A DNA stretch of 64,000 nucleotides from an uncultured Dialister sp. (lineage in GTDB: Bacteria; Bacillota; Negativicutes; Veillonellales; Dialisteraceae), in the NCBI GenBank assembly GCA_900547785.1, contig URIB01000005.1:24571-88570 (forward strand), written 5' to 3'. Positions 17,121 to 25,197 of the stretch are shown here, piece after piece. The position numbers and the translations under genes were made by a program. Below the pieces are notes generated by a model. That model worked only from the letters and a program-made list of their open reading frames with translations, ran no database searches and was not told where the DNA came from. Each line of letters starts with the position of its first letter. Position 1 is the stretch's first letter.

Positions 17121-17769
17121 GTTTCCGCTGTCGGAACTGTTTGACAGCATTGACGGTGAAGGGAAACGGACGGGAAGCATGGTCATCTTTGTCCGGTTTG
17201 CCGGCTGCAATATCCGCTGCACCTACTGTGACACCGCGTATGCTCTGGAAGAATCGCAGGCGGAAGAATTTCTTACGGAAGAAGAACTTCTGGAACGGAT
17301 TCATTCTTACCCGTGGAAGAGAATTACTTTGACCGGCGGAGAACCTCTTCTCCAGCCGCTGCAGAATCTTTGCGATATCCTTGACGGCGAAGGCTATGAA
17401 ATCAATATAGAAACGAACGGTGCCGTACCGTTACTGGAACACCGTCCGAAGCACTTATTTTATACGATGGATTATAAATGCACGGGAAGCGGCATGAAGA
17501 AATTCATGAGAACCGCCAATTTCGAAGAATTAGGAAAAGAAGATGTATTGAAATTTGTCGTCGGTTCCGCAGAAGATTTGGAAGATATGAAACAAGTGGT
17601 TACCCGTGAATTTTCCGGAGAAAAACCGGCATTTTATGTAAGTCCCGTCTGGGGTAAAATTCATCCCCGGGCATTGGTGGACTATGTGAGAGAAAATCAA
17701 CTGGATGATGTGATTGTCCAGGTGCAGCTCCATAAGATTATCTGGAGTCCTGATAAGAGAGGCGTTTGA
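17110..17769 (+). CDS. queE: 7-carboxy-7-deazaguanine synthase (radical SAM)
   Basis: Radical SAM enzyme that contracts the pterin ring to 7-carboxy-7-deazaguanine. The cluster motif is CNIRCTYC, spaced CX3CX2C, near residue 31; the SAM-binding TGGEPLLQ follows at about residue 75. 219 residues. The ATG at 17110 lies within the end of queD; a longer reading from 17008 has no ribosome site and lacks homologous sequence. Confidence 0.95.
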   Translation: MKNKFPLSELFDSIDGEGKRTGSMVIFVRFAGCNIRCTYCDTAYALEESQAEEFLTEEELLERIHSYPWKRITLTGGEPLLQPLQNLCDILDGEGYEINIETNGAVPLLEHRPKHLFYTMDYKCTGSGMKKFMRTANFEELGKEDVLKFVVGSAEDLEDMKQVVTREFSGEKPAFYVSPVWGKIHPRALVDYVRENQLDDVIVQVQLHKIIWSPDKRGV

Positions 17770-17770
17770 T

Positions 17771-18334
17771 ATGGATAGAAAAAAATTGGAAGAAGCGGCC
17801 CGCCTGATGATAGAGGCGATAGGAGAAAATCCGGAGCGGGAAGGGCTTCTGGAAACTCCGAAACGGTTTGCCGACATGATGGCAGAACAGTTTGCTTATG
17901 CGGCGGTATCCAATGGAGAGATAGCCAAAGAGTTTAATAAAACTTTCGTTTCTCCTGAAAGTGATATGGTGGTGGTAAAAGATATTTCCATTTTTTCCCA
18001 CTGTGAGCACCATTTGGCACTGATGTACCATATGCATGCCGCTGTCGGATATATTCCCCGCGGGCGTGTCATCGGTCTTTCAAAAGTGGCACGTATAGCC
18101 GATGCGGTTTCAAAACGTTTGCAAATACAGGAGCGGATAGGAACGGATATCCGTGATATTATGATGGAGATTACCGGATCTCCCGATGTGATTGTGCTGC
18201 TTGAAGGGGAACATTCCTGCATGACCGCCCGGGGTATTAAGAAACCGGGGGCGGTCACGCGAACGATTGCCTGCGGCGGTCGCTTCAAAGAAGAACATTC
18301 GCTGAGAAATGAATTTCTATCCATGATGGAATAG
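17771..18334 (+). CDS. folE: GTP cyclohydrolase I
   Basis: Makes dihydroneopterin triphosphate from GTP, the first step shared by folate and queuosine synthesis. Zinc ligands are in SHCEHH and EHSCMTARG; the active-site RGRVIGLSKVARI follows. 187 residues, complete. It starts one base after queE. Its place in the riboswitch-led operon suggests that it chiefly feeds queD. Confidence 0.96.
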   Translation: MDRKKLEEAARLMIEAIGENPEREGLLETPKRFADMMAEQFAYAAVSNGEIAKEFNKTFVSPESDMVVVKDISIFSHCEHHLALMYHMHAAVGYIPRGRVIGLSKVARIADAVSKRLQIQERIGTDIRDIMMEITGSPDVIVLLEGEHSCMTARGIKKPGAVTRTIACGGRFKEEHSLRNEFLSMME

Positions 18335-18373
18335 ACACGAAAGGATATTGTATCGGAAAGGAAGATTTGTGTA

Positions 18374-19303
18374 ATGAATGAAATAATGAAACGAATGGGA
18401 ATGATTGCATTAGGCATGGGACTTCTGTTTGCGGGAGCGGGTCTTGCGGAAGCGGCGGTTCCTATTCCCTCCGATTATTACCTGACGATAGAAGATAAGG
18501 GAAAGGTGGAACAAAGATTTCGCGCTTACGGTATGTATAAACCGGTGAAAGTAACGGTTTCCGAAAACGATCCGTCTTACGGGAATTTCACGTATTGCGC
18601 ATGGTACCCCGATAAAATGGAACGATCCGACAGAACGTGGCCGATGGTGATTCTTTTGAACGGAACGGGAGTGACCTGTGATGTTGACGAGCCTCTGTAT
18701 AAACATCTGGCTTCTTGGGGATTTATCGTAATCGGAAATACGGACGAGCAAACCAGAGCGGGCTACTCTGCCCAATGGGGACTGGAAATTATGGAAAATC
18801 TGGCGCGGGATCAACAAAGTCTGTTTTATAAAAAAATTGATTTTGCCCACATGGGCATCGGCGGACATTCCCAGGGAGCAAACGGCGCTGTTAACGCTCT
18901 CCTGAAAAGAGAAATGATGCCCCGTTTCAAGACGCTGGTGACAATTTCCGGAGTGACTCCGTCTTTGCTGGAGAAACTGGATATGCAGAAATGGGACTAT
19001 AATCCGGCAGATATACGGATTCCTTGGTTTATGGTATCGGGCGACGGACCGATAGATAGAAATGTGATTACGCCGCTTTCCGATATGGAAAACATATTTG
19101 AAAAGGCCTCTACATTTGTGGTGATGGGAAGAAGAAACATCGCTACCCATTCAGATATACAGGCGGAAAGCGATGCATACGTGACCGCCTGGTTCCGGTG
19201 GCAGCTGAAAAATGATTTTTATGCAGCCCGGGTATTTACAGGTGAAGATGCGGAAATTCTCAGAAACAGCGGTTGGAATCATGTACAGCGCAAAAATTCG
19301 TAA
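18374..19303 (+). CDS. Exported alpha/beta hydrolase
   Basis: A 309-residue secreted hydrolase. Signal peptide in residues 1-27 with a likely cut after AEA. The fold shows MVILLNGTGVTCD as oxyanion region, the nucleophile elbow GGHSQGAN near residue 167 and a candidate His in IATHSDI near residue 258; a possible acid is D in VSGDGP. It is like dienelactone hydrolase/chlorophyllase-type proteins. It follows folE by 39 bases without a terminator, so it may be read through from the queuosine operon, though no link in function is evident. Confidence 0.78.
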   Translation: MNEIMKRMGMIALGMGLLFAGAGLAEAAVPIPSDYYLTIEDKGKVEQRFRAYGMYKPVKVTVSENDPSYGNFTYCAWYPDKMERSDRTWPMVILLNGTGVTCDVDEPLYKHLASWGFIVIGNTDEQTRAGYSAQWGLEIMENLARDQQSLFYKKIDFAHMGIGGHSQGANGAVNALLKREMMPRFKTLVTISGVTPSLLEKLDMQKWDYNPADIRIPWFMVSGDGPIDRNVITPLSDMENIFEKASTFVVMGRRNIATHSDIQAESDAYVTAWFRWQLKNDFYAARVFTGEDAEILRNSGWNHVQRKNS

Positions 19304-19339
19304 AGATCGCTCCGGACAAAGAGAATGCGAGAGGAAATC

Positions 19340-19594
19340 ATGAAAAATAAAAAACCGGAAGAAAAAACAATTATGATTGTTGCCCGTGAAAAAATAGGAA
19401 CACTTGAATTGGAAGTAAAAACCGATATAGAGTCGGAATCCGTTGCTTCCGTTATGACGGCTGCGGTTTGCGGCATTTACGGCATTTCCGGGGAGCATAT
19501 TGATGAAGTGGAAGCATTTCTGCAAGCTCTTGCAGAAGAGTATGATAAAGAAAAAAGTGGCAAGGACGGCATTTTACCCAGCACATGGAATTGA
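19340..19594 (+). CDS. Hypothetical protein, 84 residues
   Basis: Not recognised. Short, mostly acidic soluble protein with a Lys/Glu-rich start, a beta-like TIMIVAREKIGTLELEVKTD stretch and a helical, hydrophobic middle (VASVMTAAVCGIYGI). The ATG at 19340 follows GAGAGGA; an in-frame ATG at 19325 is also possible. It lies 36 bases after the hydrolase, and a terminator follows. Confidence 0.6.
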   Translation: MKNKKPEEKTIMIVAREKIGTLELEVKTDIESESVASVMTAAVCGIYGISGEHIDEVEAFLQALAEEYDKEKSGKDGILPSTWN

Positions 19595-19613
19595 AATGAA
19601 TATAACAGGTGAA

Positions 19614-19653
19614 ATCGGCGGAAGGATTAAAAATTCTTTTGCCGGTTTTATTT
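19614..19653 (+). terminator. Probable intrinsic terminator
   Basis: ATCGGC with GCCGGT and a partly paired inner stem, followed by a T-rich run. It would end the unit that includes the 84-residue protein. The rest of 19595-19830 holds no credible gene. Confidence 0.6.
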
Positions 19654-19783
19654 TGCGGGTCAAAATGTACAGATTTTATGTTTCCGGGTGACCTTTATTC
19701 CAACGGGCAGGCGTGCAGAATTTTTCCGCTTATTGCAAATGGAATGGTGAAAGAAAAAAGAAAAGGCGAAAACTGTTTGGGCA

Positions 19784-19792
19784 TGCTATAAT
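19784..19792 (+). promoter_or_regulatory. Extended -10 promoter of the universal stress protein gene
   Basis: TGCTATAAT at 19784-19792, 39 bases before the ATG at 19831; no clear -35. Confidence 0.65.
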
Positions 19793-19830
19793 GAAAAAAA
19801 CATTCGGAAATGAAAGGCGGCGGTTCTATT

Positions 19831-20280
19831 ATGTTGAAATATAAAAATATTCTCGTTCCTTATGACGGATCCGATCATGCCAAGGAAGCACTTTCACAGG
19901 CGGTGGCGCTGGCAGAAAACGGAAACGGTACGAAGTTATATATTGCTTCGGTGTGCAATATGGTATCCGCGATGAGTAATTTTGACCAGGTTTCCATTGC
20001 GGAGGGCTGCCTTACATCGAAACTTTCAGAAGATTTGGAAGAGCAATGCAAAAATGATCTGAAAGAAGCTGTTTCCATGATTCCCGAAGGTGTTCCTCAT
20101 GAAAAGCTTTTCGAAATCGGTTCTCCCGGTCCCGTTTTGCTTCATATGGCGGAAGAGAAAAAGTGTGACCTCATTGTCATGGGAAGCCGCGGATTGGGAC
20201 CACTGAAAGGAATCTTTATGGGTTCCGTTTCCAGCTATATCGTAAGCCGCGGGAAATGCCCCGTACTTATTGTGAAATAA
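19831..20280 (+). CDS. Universal stress protein, UspA family
   Basis: A 149-residue single Usp domain, cytosolic. It starts with the typical KNILVPYDGSDHAKEAL and ends with the ATP-binding signature G-x2-G-x9-G-S seen in MGSRGLGPLKGIFMGS, followed by CPVLIVK. Usp proteins are induced in stress or growth arrest; the client is unknown. The start at 19831 fits family alignment; an in-frame ATG at 19810 adds seven unlikely residues. Monocistronic between its own promoter and terminator. Confidence 0.92.
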   Translation: MLKYKNILVPYDGSDHAKEALSQAVALAENGNGTKLYIASVCNMVSAMSNFDQVSIAEGCLTSKLSEDLEEQCKNDLKEAVSMIPEGVPHEKLFEIGSPGPVLLHMAEEKKCDLIVMGSRGLGPLKGIFMGSVSSYIVSRGKCPVLIVK

Positions 20281-20285
20281 ACAGG

Positions 20286-20319
20286 AGGCGGTGGTGGAAT
20301 TTCATCACCGCTTTTTTTA
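20286..20319 (+). terminator. Intrinsic terminator after the universal stress protein gene
   Basis: GCGGTG pairs with CATCGC-like arm (GCGGTG...CACCGC) followed by seven T, 7 bases after the stop. Confidence 0.85.
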
Positions 20320-20367
20320 TGAACAGATATAGAAATCTGGATTTCTTTTGAGCATAAAGGATTCGAT

Positions 20368-21933
20368 ATGACACATTTGAAATGGTTGCAAAAAGAAATA
20401 CCCCGGTGGGTAGCAGAAAAAGTCATCACCCCTCGGACGGGGAAGCTTATTCTTTCCCGGTATGAAACGGAAACTACATATTCCGGCGGAGCCGTTTTTT
20501 TTATTCTGGCAGCGGCGTGTTTTCTCGTGGGAATTCTTTTTATCTGCGCCGGCTTCTGGAACCGGTTTACCCAGGATGAGCGTTTTTTGATGGCTCTTTC
20601 TCCGTTTATTCTTTCTCTTATTTTTATGGCGGTCATCTTGTGGAAAGACAAGATGGTGAAAAATCCGCCTGTGAAAGAAACGTTTATCGCTTCGGGAAAT
20701 ACGGCGGACGTTGCCATGGCTTACGGCGGCGCCTCCGATTCTCTTTCCGTAAGAGAGGAAAACAGGGCGGCGATGAAAAAGTTGGGAGAAGAATTGAATG
20801 CCGATTCCGGCGGCCTTTTCCGCACAAGACTGGTTTCTTCCGGAACAAGTCATCATCTTGTTCCTGCCGTTATCAGGGAATCGGCTGCCGTTTTCTACGG
20901 ACTTTCTTATTTGGGCGCACTGTTTCTGGTGCAGGAATCATTTAAGTTGTCGGATGACCTGTTTATTTTATCGGCACTGTCATCTTTGTTTCTGCTTGTG
21001 ATGACCTACATCTCCGGTTCTTGCGGACTGGGAATCATTTCTATGGCGTCCGCCCTTTTCGTGTGCCATCTGGCTCCTCACTCGGGGTGGCCAGAAATGG
21101 CAGCTTGGTTTTTGTTGGTGCTTGCTCTGCCTTTTCCGGTACAACTTTTGGGAGAACGGCGTCATAAAGCCGTGGTTTGCTATTTCTGGACGTGGGCGGT
21201 GTCTGTACTGATTCTGATTTTCTGGAGCGCATCGGGTCTTCTCTGGCAAACGATGTTTTTTGCTCTGGCCGCTTCCCTGACATGGATGGCGGGCGCACTC
21301 CTCGTTTCATGGGGAAAAGTATCGGATATACTCAAAGTTTTTGGAAGTGCGGCGGTATTTGCGGTTCTGCTGGAGGGAGCATGGAGCGGAGTCTGGACGA
21401 ATATATCGGGAAGTTGGATTTTATGGCTTCTTTTCCTGTTCACTCTGGCAGTGGATGCCGTTTTACTTACACGGATGAGCGTAAAAAAAGAAGCGCTTGC
21501 CATTTTGGCGGGATGTACACCTTTTGTCATGCTTATTGCGGTGTCCGTTGCCGTTTTTGAAACGACCGGAGCGGTTTCCGCTCTGATTGTATCCGTATTT
21601 GCCGCATTCTTAGGAGTATCAGCCGTTGGAATGGGATATCGTGAAGGATCGGCATTTATGAAAGGGGCGGGACTGCTTCTTCTTTTGGGAACAGGGGTCA
21701 TGCGGGTGATTGATTCGGCATTGACGTTTGGACAGCGCGGTTCTTTCTTTATCCTTGCCGGTGTGATTGCCGCTCTTCTCTGTACGATTTCCTTAGCCAA
21801 TACAAAAGTGAGACGCGGAAAAAGACGGAGAAAACCTGAGGCGAAACCGGCGGAAGAAAACGGGACGGTAAAAAAGGTCCCCGTATCTCCGCCAGTGCAA
21901 GCGGAAGCGGAAAAGGAGGAGCGCCATGAATAA
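20368..21933 (+). CDS. DUF2157 domain membrane protein
   Basis: A 521-residue integral membrane protein. The N-terminal 35 residues (WLQKEIPRWVAEKVITPRTGKLIL) match the cytosolic DUF2157 start, and about 12-13 hydrophobic helices follow from residue 44 to 480. The C-terminal tail is Lys/Glu/Pro-rich. Its function is unknown. The 3' end overlaps the next gene by 8 bases, and pairs of DUF2157 with GDYXXLXY proteins are a recurrent arrangement, so the two probably form a membrane complex. Confidence 0.75.
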   Translation: MTHLKWLQKEIPRWVAEKVITPRTGKLILSRYETETTYSGGAVFFILAAACFLVGILFICAGFWNRFTQDERFLMALSPFILSLIFMAVILWKDKMVKNPPVKETFIASGNTADVAMAYGGASDSLSVREENRAAMKKLGEELNADSGGLFRTRLVSSGTSHHLVPAVIRESAAVFYGLSYLGALFLVQESFKLSDDLFILSALSSLFLLVMTYISGSCGLGIISMASALFVCHLAPHSGWPEMAAWFLLVLALPFPVQLLGERRHKAVVCYFWTWAVSVLILIFWSASGLLWQTMFFALAASLTWMAGALLVSWGKVSDILKVFGSAAVFAVLLEGAWSGVWTNISGSWILWLLFLFTLAVDAVLLTRMSVKKEALAILAGCTPFVMLIAVSVAVFETTGAVSALIVSVFAAFLGVSAVGMGYREGSAFMKGAGLLLLLGTGVMRVIDSALTFGQRGSFFILAGVIAALLCTISLANTKVRRGKRRRKPEAKPAEENGTVKKVPVSPPVQAEAEKEERHE

Positions 21934-22609
21934 AAAAATAAAATGGATTCTCTTTGCCTTAGTGGCGCTGCTTCAGATCATCTGCCTTGTTTGGACACGG
22001 GGAGATTACCGGTCTGCTCTCATTGACGGCAGCGAGTACGAAGTGCCTGCGAATATCGGATTTCATGGAGAGTTTTATGAAAAGAACTACCTTCCCGTCC
22101 ATATTCCTTTGAACGAAGCGGTTTGGAAAGGCGGACATACGCCGGAAAAAGGGGAAACGGTATACCTTTCCCTGGGAAGAGATGATAAAGGGATGATGGT
22201 CATTTCCGGCGGAAGCGATAAAAAGCCGGAAAGTGACTATATCACCGTGCGAGTGCTCTATAGTGCGGACGGGAAAGTCTATTTCAATTTCCCTGCCGAC
22301 CGGATGTACATGACACCGGAGGATTTGAAGAAACTTCCCGTTGTAGAATTGTCGGAACGGGTAGAAATCAAAAATAAAGAAACGGGAAAAACGGAAACCC
22401 GTATGAAAAATGAAATTACCGCACTGATCCGCGTCAAAGACGGACGAGTGGCGATTTCCAAAATATTAGCCAACGGCGGTCCCGTGGAAAAAACTTTTAC
22501 GACAATCGGCAAGAATTTATCCGTGAAATACGCGACCAGCGGAGCGGAAAAGGACGAGTATAATGAAACTAAAAGTTACAGTTCTGCCGCAAAAGAAATA
22601 AAAAATTGA
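21926..22609 (+). CDS. Divergent GDYXXLXY-like membrane-anchored protein
   Basis: A 227-residue protein with one N-terminal transmembrane helix (about 6-25) and a long extracytoplasmic part. Layout follows GDYXXLXY-domain proteins: an early TRGDYRSAL stretch, then FYEKNYLPVHI where the GDY motif is expected, a VYLSLGRDDKG strand and RMYMTPED near residue 130, akin to the YFVPEG segment. The exact GDYxxLxY motif at the usual place is not kept. Assignment rests on layout and on being fused by overlap to a DUF2157 gene. GGAGGAG precedes the ATG. Confidence 0.6.
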   Translation: MNKKIKWILFALVALLQIICLVWTRGDYRSALIDGSEYEVPANIGFHGEFYEKNYLPVHIPLNEAVWKGGHTPEKGETVYLSLGRDDKGMMVISGGSDKKPESDYITVRVLYSADGKVYFNFPADRMYMTPEDLKKLPVVELSERVEIKNKETGKTETRMKNEITALIRVKDGRVAISKILANGGPVEKTFTTIGKNLSVKYATSGAEKDEYNETKSYSSAAKEIKN

Positions 22610-22638
22610 TTACACGATGCATATAACGGGAGGACTCT

Positions 22639-23112
22639 ATGTATTTAATTTTAATGCGTCACGGGGAAGCAGTACCCCAGACAGAAAATATCAGTAACCG
22701 TGACCGTAAGCTGACCCGGGAGGGAAAACGGCAAGTCCGGAAAGTATCACGGATTCTTGCCCGCTTTTTAAAGGAAAAGCCGCTCCGCATTTACACCAGT
22801 CCGTTTGAAAGAACCAGGCAGACCGCTCGTATTCTTTCCGAAGAGTGTTTTGCGGAAGGTCTTCATATAACAGAGGATCTTCTCCAGGGAGATTTTCAGA
22901 CGGTAGCGAATCATATTCGGACGGAGGGCGGGCCTGTCGCTCTGGTGAGTCATCACCCTTTTCTTCAATCGTATTTGCTTTCTACAGGGCAGGCGGCGAT
23001 TCCATTTGAACCGGGAGCCGTGGCCGTGGTTGATTATGACTTTTATCAGAAACAGGGGCAACTGATTGCTTATTTCACTCCCCAATTAAAAAAACTGAAG
23101 AAGGATGACTGA
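22639..23112 (+). CDS. sixA: Phosphohistidine phosphatase SixA
   Basis: Histidine-phosphatase (phosphoglycerate-mutase-like) of 157 residues. Catalytic MRHGEA has His8; the second active His is in VSHHPFL; arginine in YTSPFERTRQTA completes the phosphate pocket. SixA removes phosphate from histidine on signalling or PTS proteins. Its TGA stop overlaps the thiD ATG by one base, so it heads the sixA-thiD-yfbR unit. Confidence 0.88.
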   Translation: MYLILMRHGEAVPQTENISNRDRKLTREGKRQVRKVSRILARFLKEKPLRIYTSPFERTRQTARILSEECFAEGLHITEDLLQGDFQTVANHIRTEGGPVALVSHHPFLQSYLLSTGQAAIPFEPGAVAVVDYDFYQKQGQLIAYFTPQLKKLKKDD

Positions 23113-23918
23113 TGAAAAAATTACTGACTGTTGCAGGCTCCGATTCCTCCGGCGGCGCAGGGGTACAGGCTGATTTGAAAACCTTTGCCGCGCTCGGCAC
23201 TTATGGAATGAGCTGTATCTGTGCTCTGACGGCACAAAATACGAAAGGCGTCACCATGGTGGTGAATACACCGGAAGAGATGGTGACCGCCCAGCTTCAT
23301 GCGGTATATGACGATATATACCCCGATGCGGTAAAAACAGGAATGCTGAGTACGCCCGGTATTGTAAGTGCAGTGGCGGATTTTATAAAAAACCATAAAG
23401 GATCTCCTCTTGTGGTGGATCCCGTGATGGTCGCTACGACAGGGGCGGTGCTGTTGGAAGAAAAAGCGGTCGAACTTTATAAAAAAGAACTGCTTCCCGA
23501 AGCAACACTAGTGACACCCAATATCCCGGAGGCGGAATTTCTTTCGGGTATCAAGATAAAAACGGCGGAAGATATGGAAAAAGCGGCCAAGGAGCTGATG
23601 AAATACGGCTCACAAGCTGTTCTTGTCAAAGGCGGACACCGTGTCATGGAAGCATTGGATGTACTGTATGACGGAAAGCAAGTATATCGTTTCCCGGGAA
23701 AACGGATTGATACGGAAAATACCCATGGAACAGGATGTACACTTTCCGCGGCTTTGGCGGTCATGCTTGCCGAAGGAATGGAAATACCGCAAGCCGTTGA
23801 ACAAGCAAAAAAATATGTAACAGGGGCGATAGAAGAGGCAAAAGACAATAAAATCGGACACGGCTATGGTCCGGTTCACCATTTCTGGTTTTACGGAAAA
23901 AACTGGGGGCATTTATGA
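23112..23918 (+). CDS. thiD: Hydroxymethylpyrimidine/phosphomethylpyrimidine kinase
   Basis: Ribokinase-like enzyme that phosphorylates HMP and HMP-P in thiamine synthesis or salvage. The substrate loop GSDSSGGAGVQADLKTF starts the protein; the anion-hole motif HGTGCTLSAA is near residue 205. 268 residues. It overlaps both neighbours (sixA by 1 base, yfbR by 4), and no TPP riboswitch precedes the unit. Pyridoxal kinase activity is a known side role in this family. Confidence 0.93.
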   Translation: MKKLLTVAGSDSSGGAGVQADLKTFAALGTYGMSCICALTAQNTKGVTMVVNTPEEMVTAQLHAVYDDIYPDAVKTGMLSTPGIVSAVADFIKNHKGSPLVVDPVMVATTGAVLLEEKAVELYKKELLPEATLVTPNIPEAEFLSGIKIKTAEDMEKAAKELMKYGSQAVLVKGGHRVMEALDVLYDGKQVYRFPGKRIDTENTHGTGCTLSAALAVMLAEGMEIPQAVEQAKKYVTGAIEEAKDNKIGHGYGPVHHFWFYGKNWGHL

Positions 23919-24499
23919 AACATACCTTTTTTGCCTATTTGGCAAGAATGAAATATATCAAACGGTGGGGACTTATGAGAAATTCCGTCCCTGAAAATGA
24001 TGCGGAACATACGCTGCAAACGGCAATGATTGCTCACGGCCTGGCTCTCATACGGGAAAATATATTCCACGAGCCCTGCGACGGAGAACATTGTGCCATG
24101 CTCGCCGTCTATCACGATGCAAGCGAAGTCTTTACAGGCGATATGCCGACACCGGTTAAGTATTTTACCGAAGACTTGAGAGACCGCTATCAGGAAATCG
24201 AGGACAAAGCAAGAGAAAGGCTTTTAGAGACACTTCCCGATGAATTAAAGAAAGCGTACCGCCCGTATATCCTTGATATGGAAAAAGATCCGCTCTGGCC
24301 TTTGGTCAAGGCGGCAGATACACTGTCCGCTTATTTGAAATGTGCAGAAGAAAAGCAGGCGGGCAACAGTGAATTTGAAGAAGCCTTCCGGACTACGGAG
24401 AATAAACTGCGGAAGATGGAGCTGAAGGAAGTGGACTGGTTTTTAGATCACTTTGCAGGCAGCTTTTTCCTTACTTTGGACGAAATGAATAAAATGTAA
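23915..24499 (+). CDS. yfbR: 5'-deoxynucleotidase YfbR
   Basis: HD-domain phosphohydrolase of 194 residues that removes phosphate from deoxynucleoside 5'-monophosphates. Metal ligands are seen in NDAEHTLQ, the HD pair in AVYHDASEVFTGDMPTP and the Asp in VKAADTLSAYLK. Begins with an ATGA overlap with thiD. Last gene of the unit, with a terminator 5 bases on. Confidence 0.93.
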   Translation: MKHTFFAYLARMKYIKRWGLMRNSVPENDAEHTLQTAMIAHGLALIRENIFHEPCDGEHCAMLAVYHDASEVFTGDMPTPVKYFTEDLRDRYQEIEDKARERLLETLPDELKKAYRPYILDMEKDPLWPLVKAADTLSAYLKCAEEKQAGNSEFEEAFRTTENKLRKMELKEVDWFLDHFAGSFFLTLDEMNKM

Positions 24500-24503
24500 A
24501 AAT

Positions 24504-24532
24504 AAAAAGCATCTCAAGCGATGCTTTTTTTG
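24504..24532 (+). terminator. Intrinsic terminator of sixA-thiD-yfbR
   Basis: AAAGCATC pairs with GATGCTTT around a short loop, followed by a run of T. Confidence 0.88.
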
Positions 24533-24643
24533 TTGCGCATAAAACCGGGCCGCTTTTGTTTCTTTTAAAAATTTTAAAAAAAGACAAATTATAAATTTTG
24601 TTCCGTATCTGATAAAAGGCAAAATTTGCTTGTAGCAACCTTA

Positions 24644-24662
24644 ATACCCATACGGGTATAAT
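24644..24662 (+). promoter_or_regulatory. Inverted repeat over a -10 box, CsoR-like operator
   Basis: ATACCC (24644-24649), a four-base centre and GGGTAT (24654-24659) form a perfect inverted repeat. Its right arm overlaps a TATAAT at 24657-24662. Operators of CsoR/CstR-type repressors have this C-tract/G-tract shape, so repression of the promoter by such a factor is plausible. No -35 lies at the usual distance; TTGTAG is 21 bases upstream. No csoR gene is in the window. Confidence 0.5.
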
Positions 24663-24706
24663 AAAAATGAAAGGTAAGAAAATACAGAGTTACAGAGGGA
24701 AAACAG

Positions 24707-24964
24707 ATGGAAGAGATTTATCGACGGTCACCGGAAAAATATGGCGGGACATATAGAAAAGAATCCGATAAAAACAAAACATCGATAAAATGCGGCAGAA
24801 AAGAAAGCCTGAATAAGTGGATCCATCGTGCTGCCGGTATCCTTGCTTACCGCAATGCAACGGATCCGTTGGGTTTTATCGTACAGGAAGAAGGAACAAC
24901 TTTGCTCCCCCTGCCGATGACTTTCCTTTGTGACAAAATAGAAAAGAATGGTAAAAGATTATAA
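24707..24964 (+). CDS. Possible small protein of unknown function
   Basis: Not recognised. An 85-residue frame, basic at the start (EEIYRRSPEKYGGTYRK, KCGRKESLNKW), with a short C-terminal hydrophobic stretch (LLPLPMTFLCD). It has GAGGG seven bases before the ATG, a -10-like box under a possible CsoR-type operator, and a terminator after it, so it may be a real, regulated gene. Two cysteines do not form a known metal motif. It could also be chance. Confidence 0.4.
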   Translation: MEEIYRRSPEKYGGTYRKESDKNKTSIKCGRKESLNKWIHRAAGILAYRNATDPLGFIVQEEGTTLLPLPMTFLCDKIEKNGKRL

Positions 24965-24987
24965 GAAAGCACAGAAAAAAGTATGCG

Positions 24988-25029
24988 TAAAAAAGCTCTG
25001 CAAATCCGTAATAGGACAGAGCTTTTTTA
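24988..25029. terminator. Bidirectional intrinsic terminator
   Basis: AAAAAAGCTCTG pairs with CAGAGCTTTTTT, so both strands read hairpin plus T-run. It would end the 24707-24964 transcript and any minus-strand RNA from 25162. Confidence 0.85.
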
Positions 25030-25069
25030 TAATAAGAAGTAATGAAACACGGCACGGTGTATAGTTTGG

Positions 25070-25162
25070 GTATAGCAAAAGCCCCGGTAACGGGGCTTTT
25101 GCGGGAGATGTGTAAAATGACAATGAGTAGAAAGACCAAGGCCGGGGTCTTTCCTGATTTAC
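25070..25162 (-). ncRNA. Candidate small RNA with two hairpins
   Basis: On the minus strand a perfect promoter would start an RNA near 25162. It would fold into hairpin 1 (AAAGACC/GGTCTTT, 25131-25152), a 28-base linker ending in CATCTCCC, and hairpin 2 (12-bp stem, 25075-25102) with TTTTGC at its 3' side as a weak terminator; a strong terminator lies further at 24988-25029. The linker is complementary to a ribosome site plus ATG, as in trans-acting sRNAs. A short hydrophobic TTG-started peptide frame also begins at 25139. Neither is proven. Confidence 0.5.
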
Positions 25163-25168
25163 GATTTT

Positions 25169-25197
25169 ATTATATCTTTTTATATTCATATTGTCAA
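25169..25197 (-). promoter_or_regulatory. Consensus promoter on the minus strand
   Basis: On the minus strand TTGACA (25192-25197), 17 bases, TATAAT (25169-25174): a perfect consensus promoter that faces no annotated gene, which is the main reason to propose an RNA gene at 25070-25162. Confidence 0.8.

Noticed and set aside
19609..19791. Open frame of 60 codons before the universal stress protein gene
   Set aside because: It runs across a terminator hairpin and the usp promoter; composition is not protein-like.
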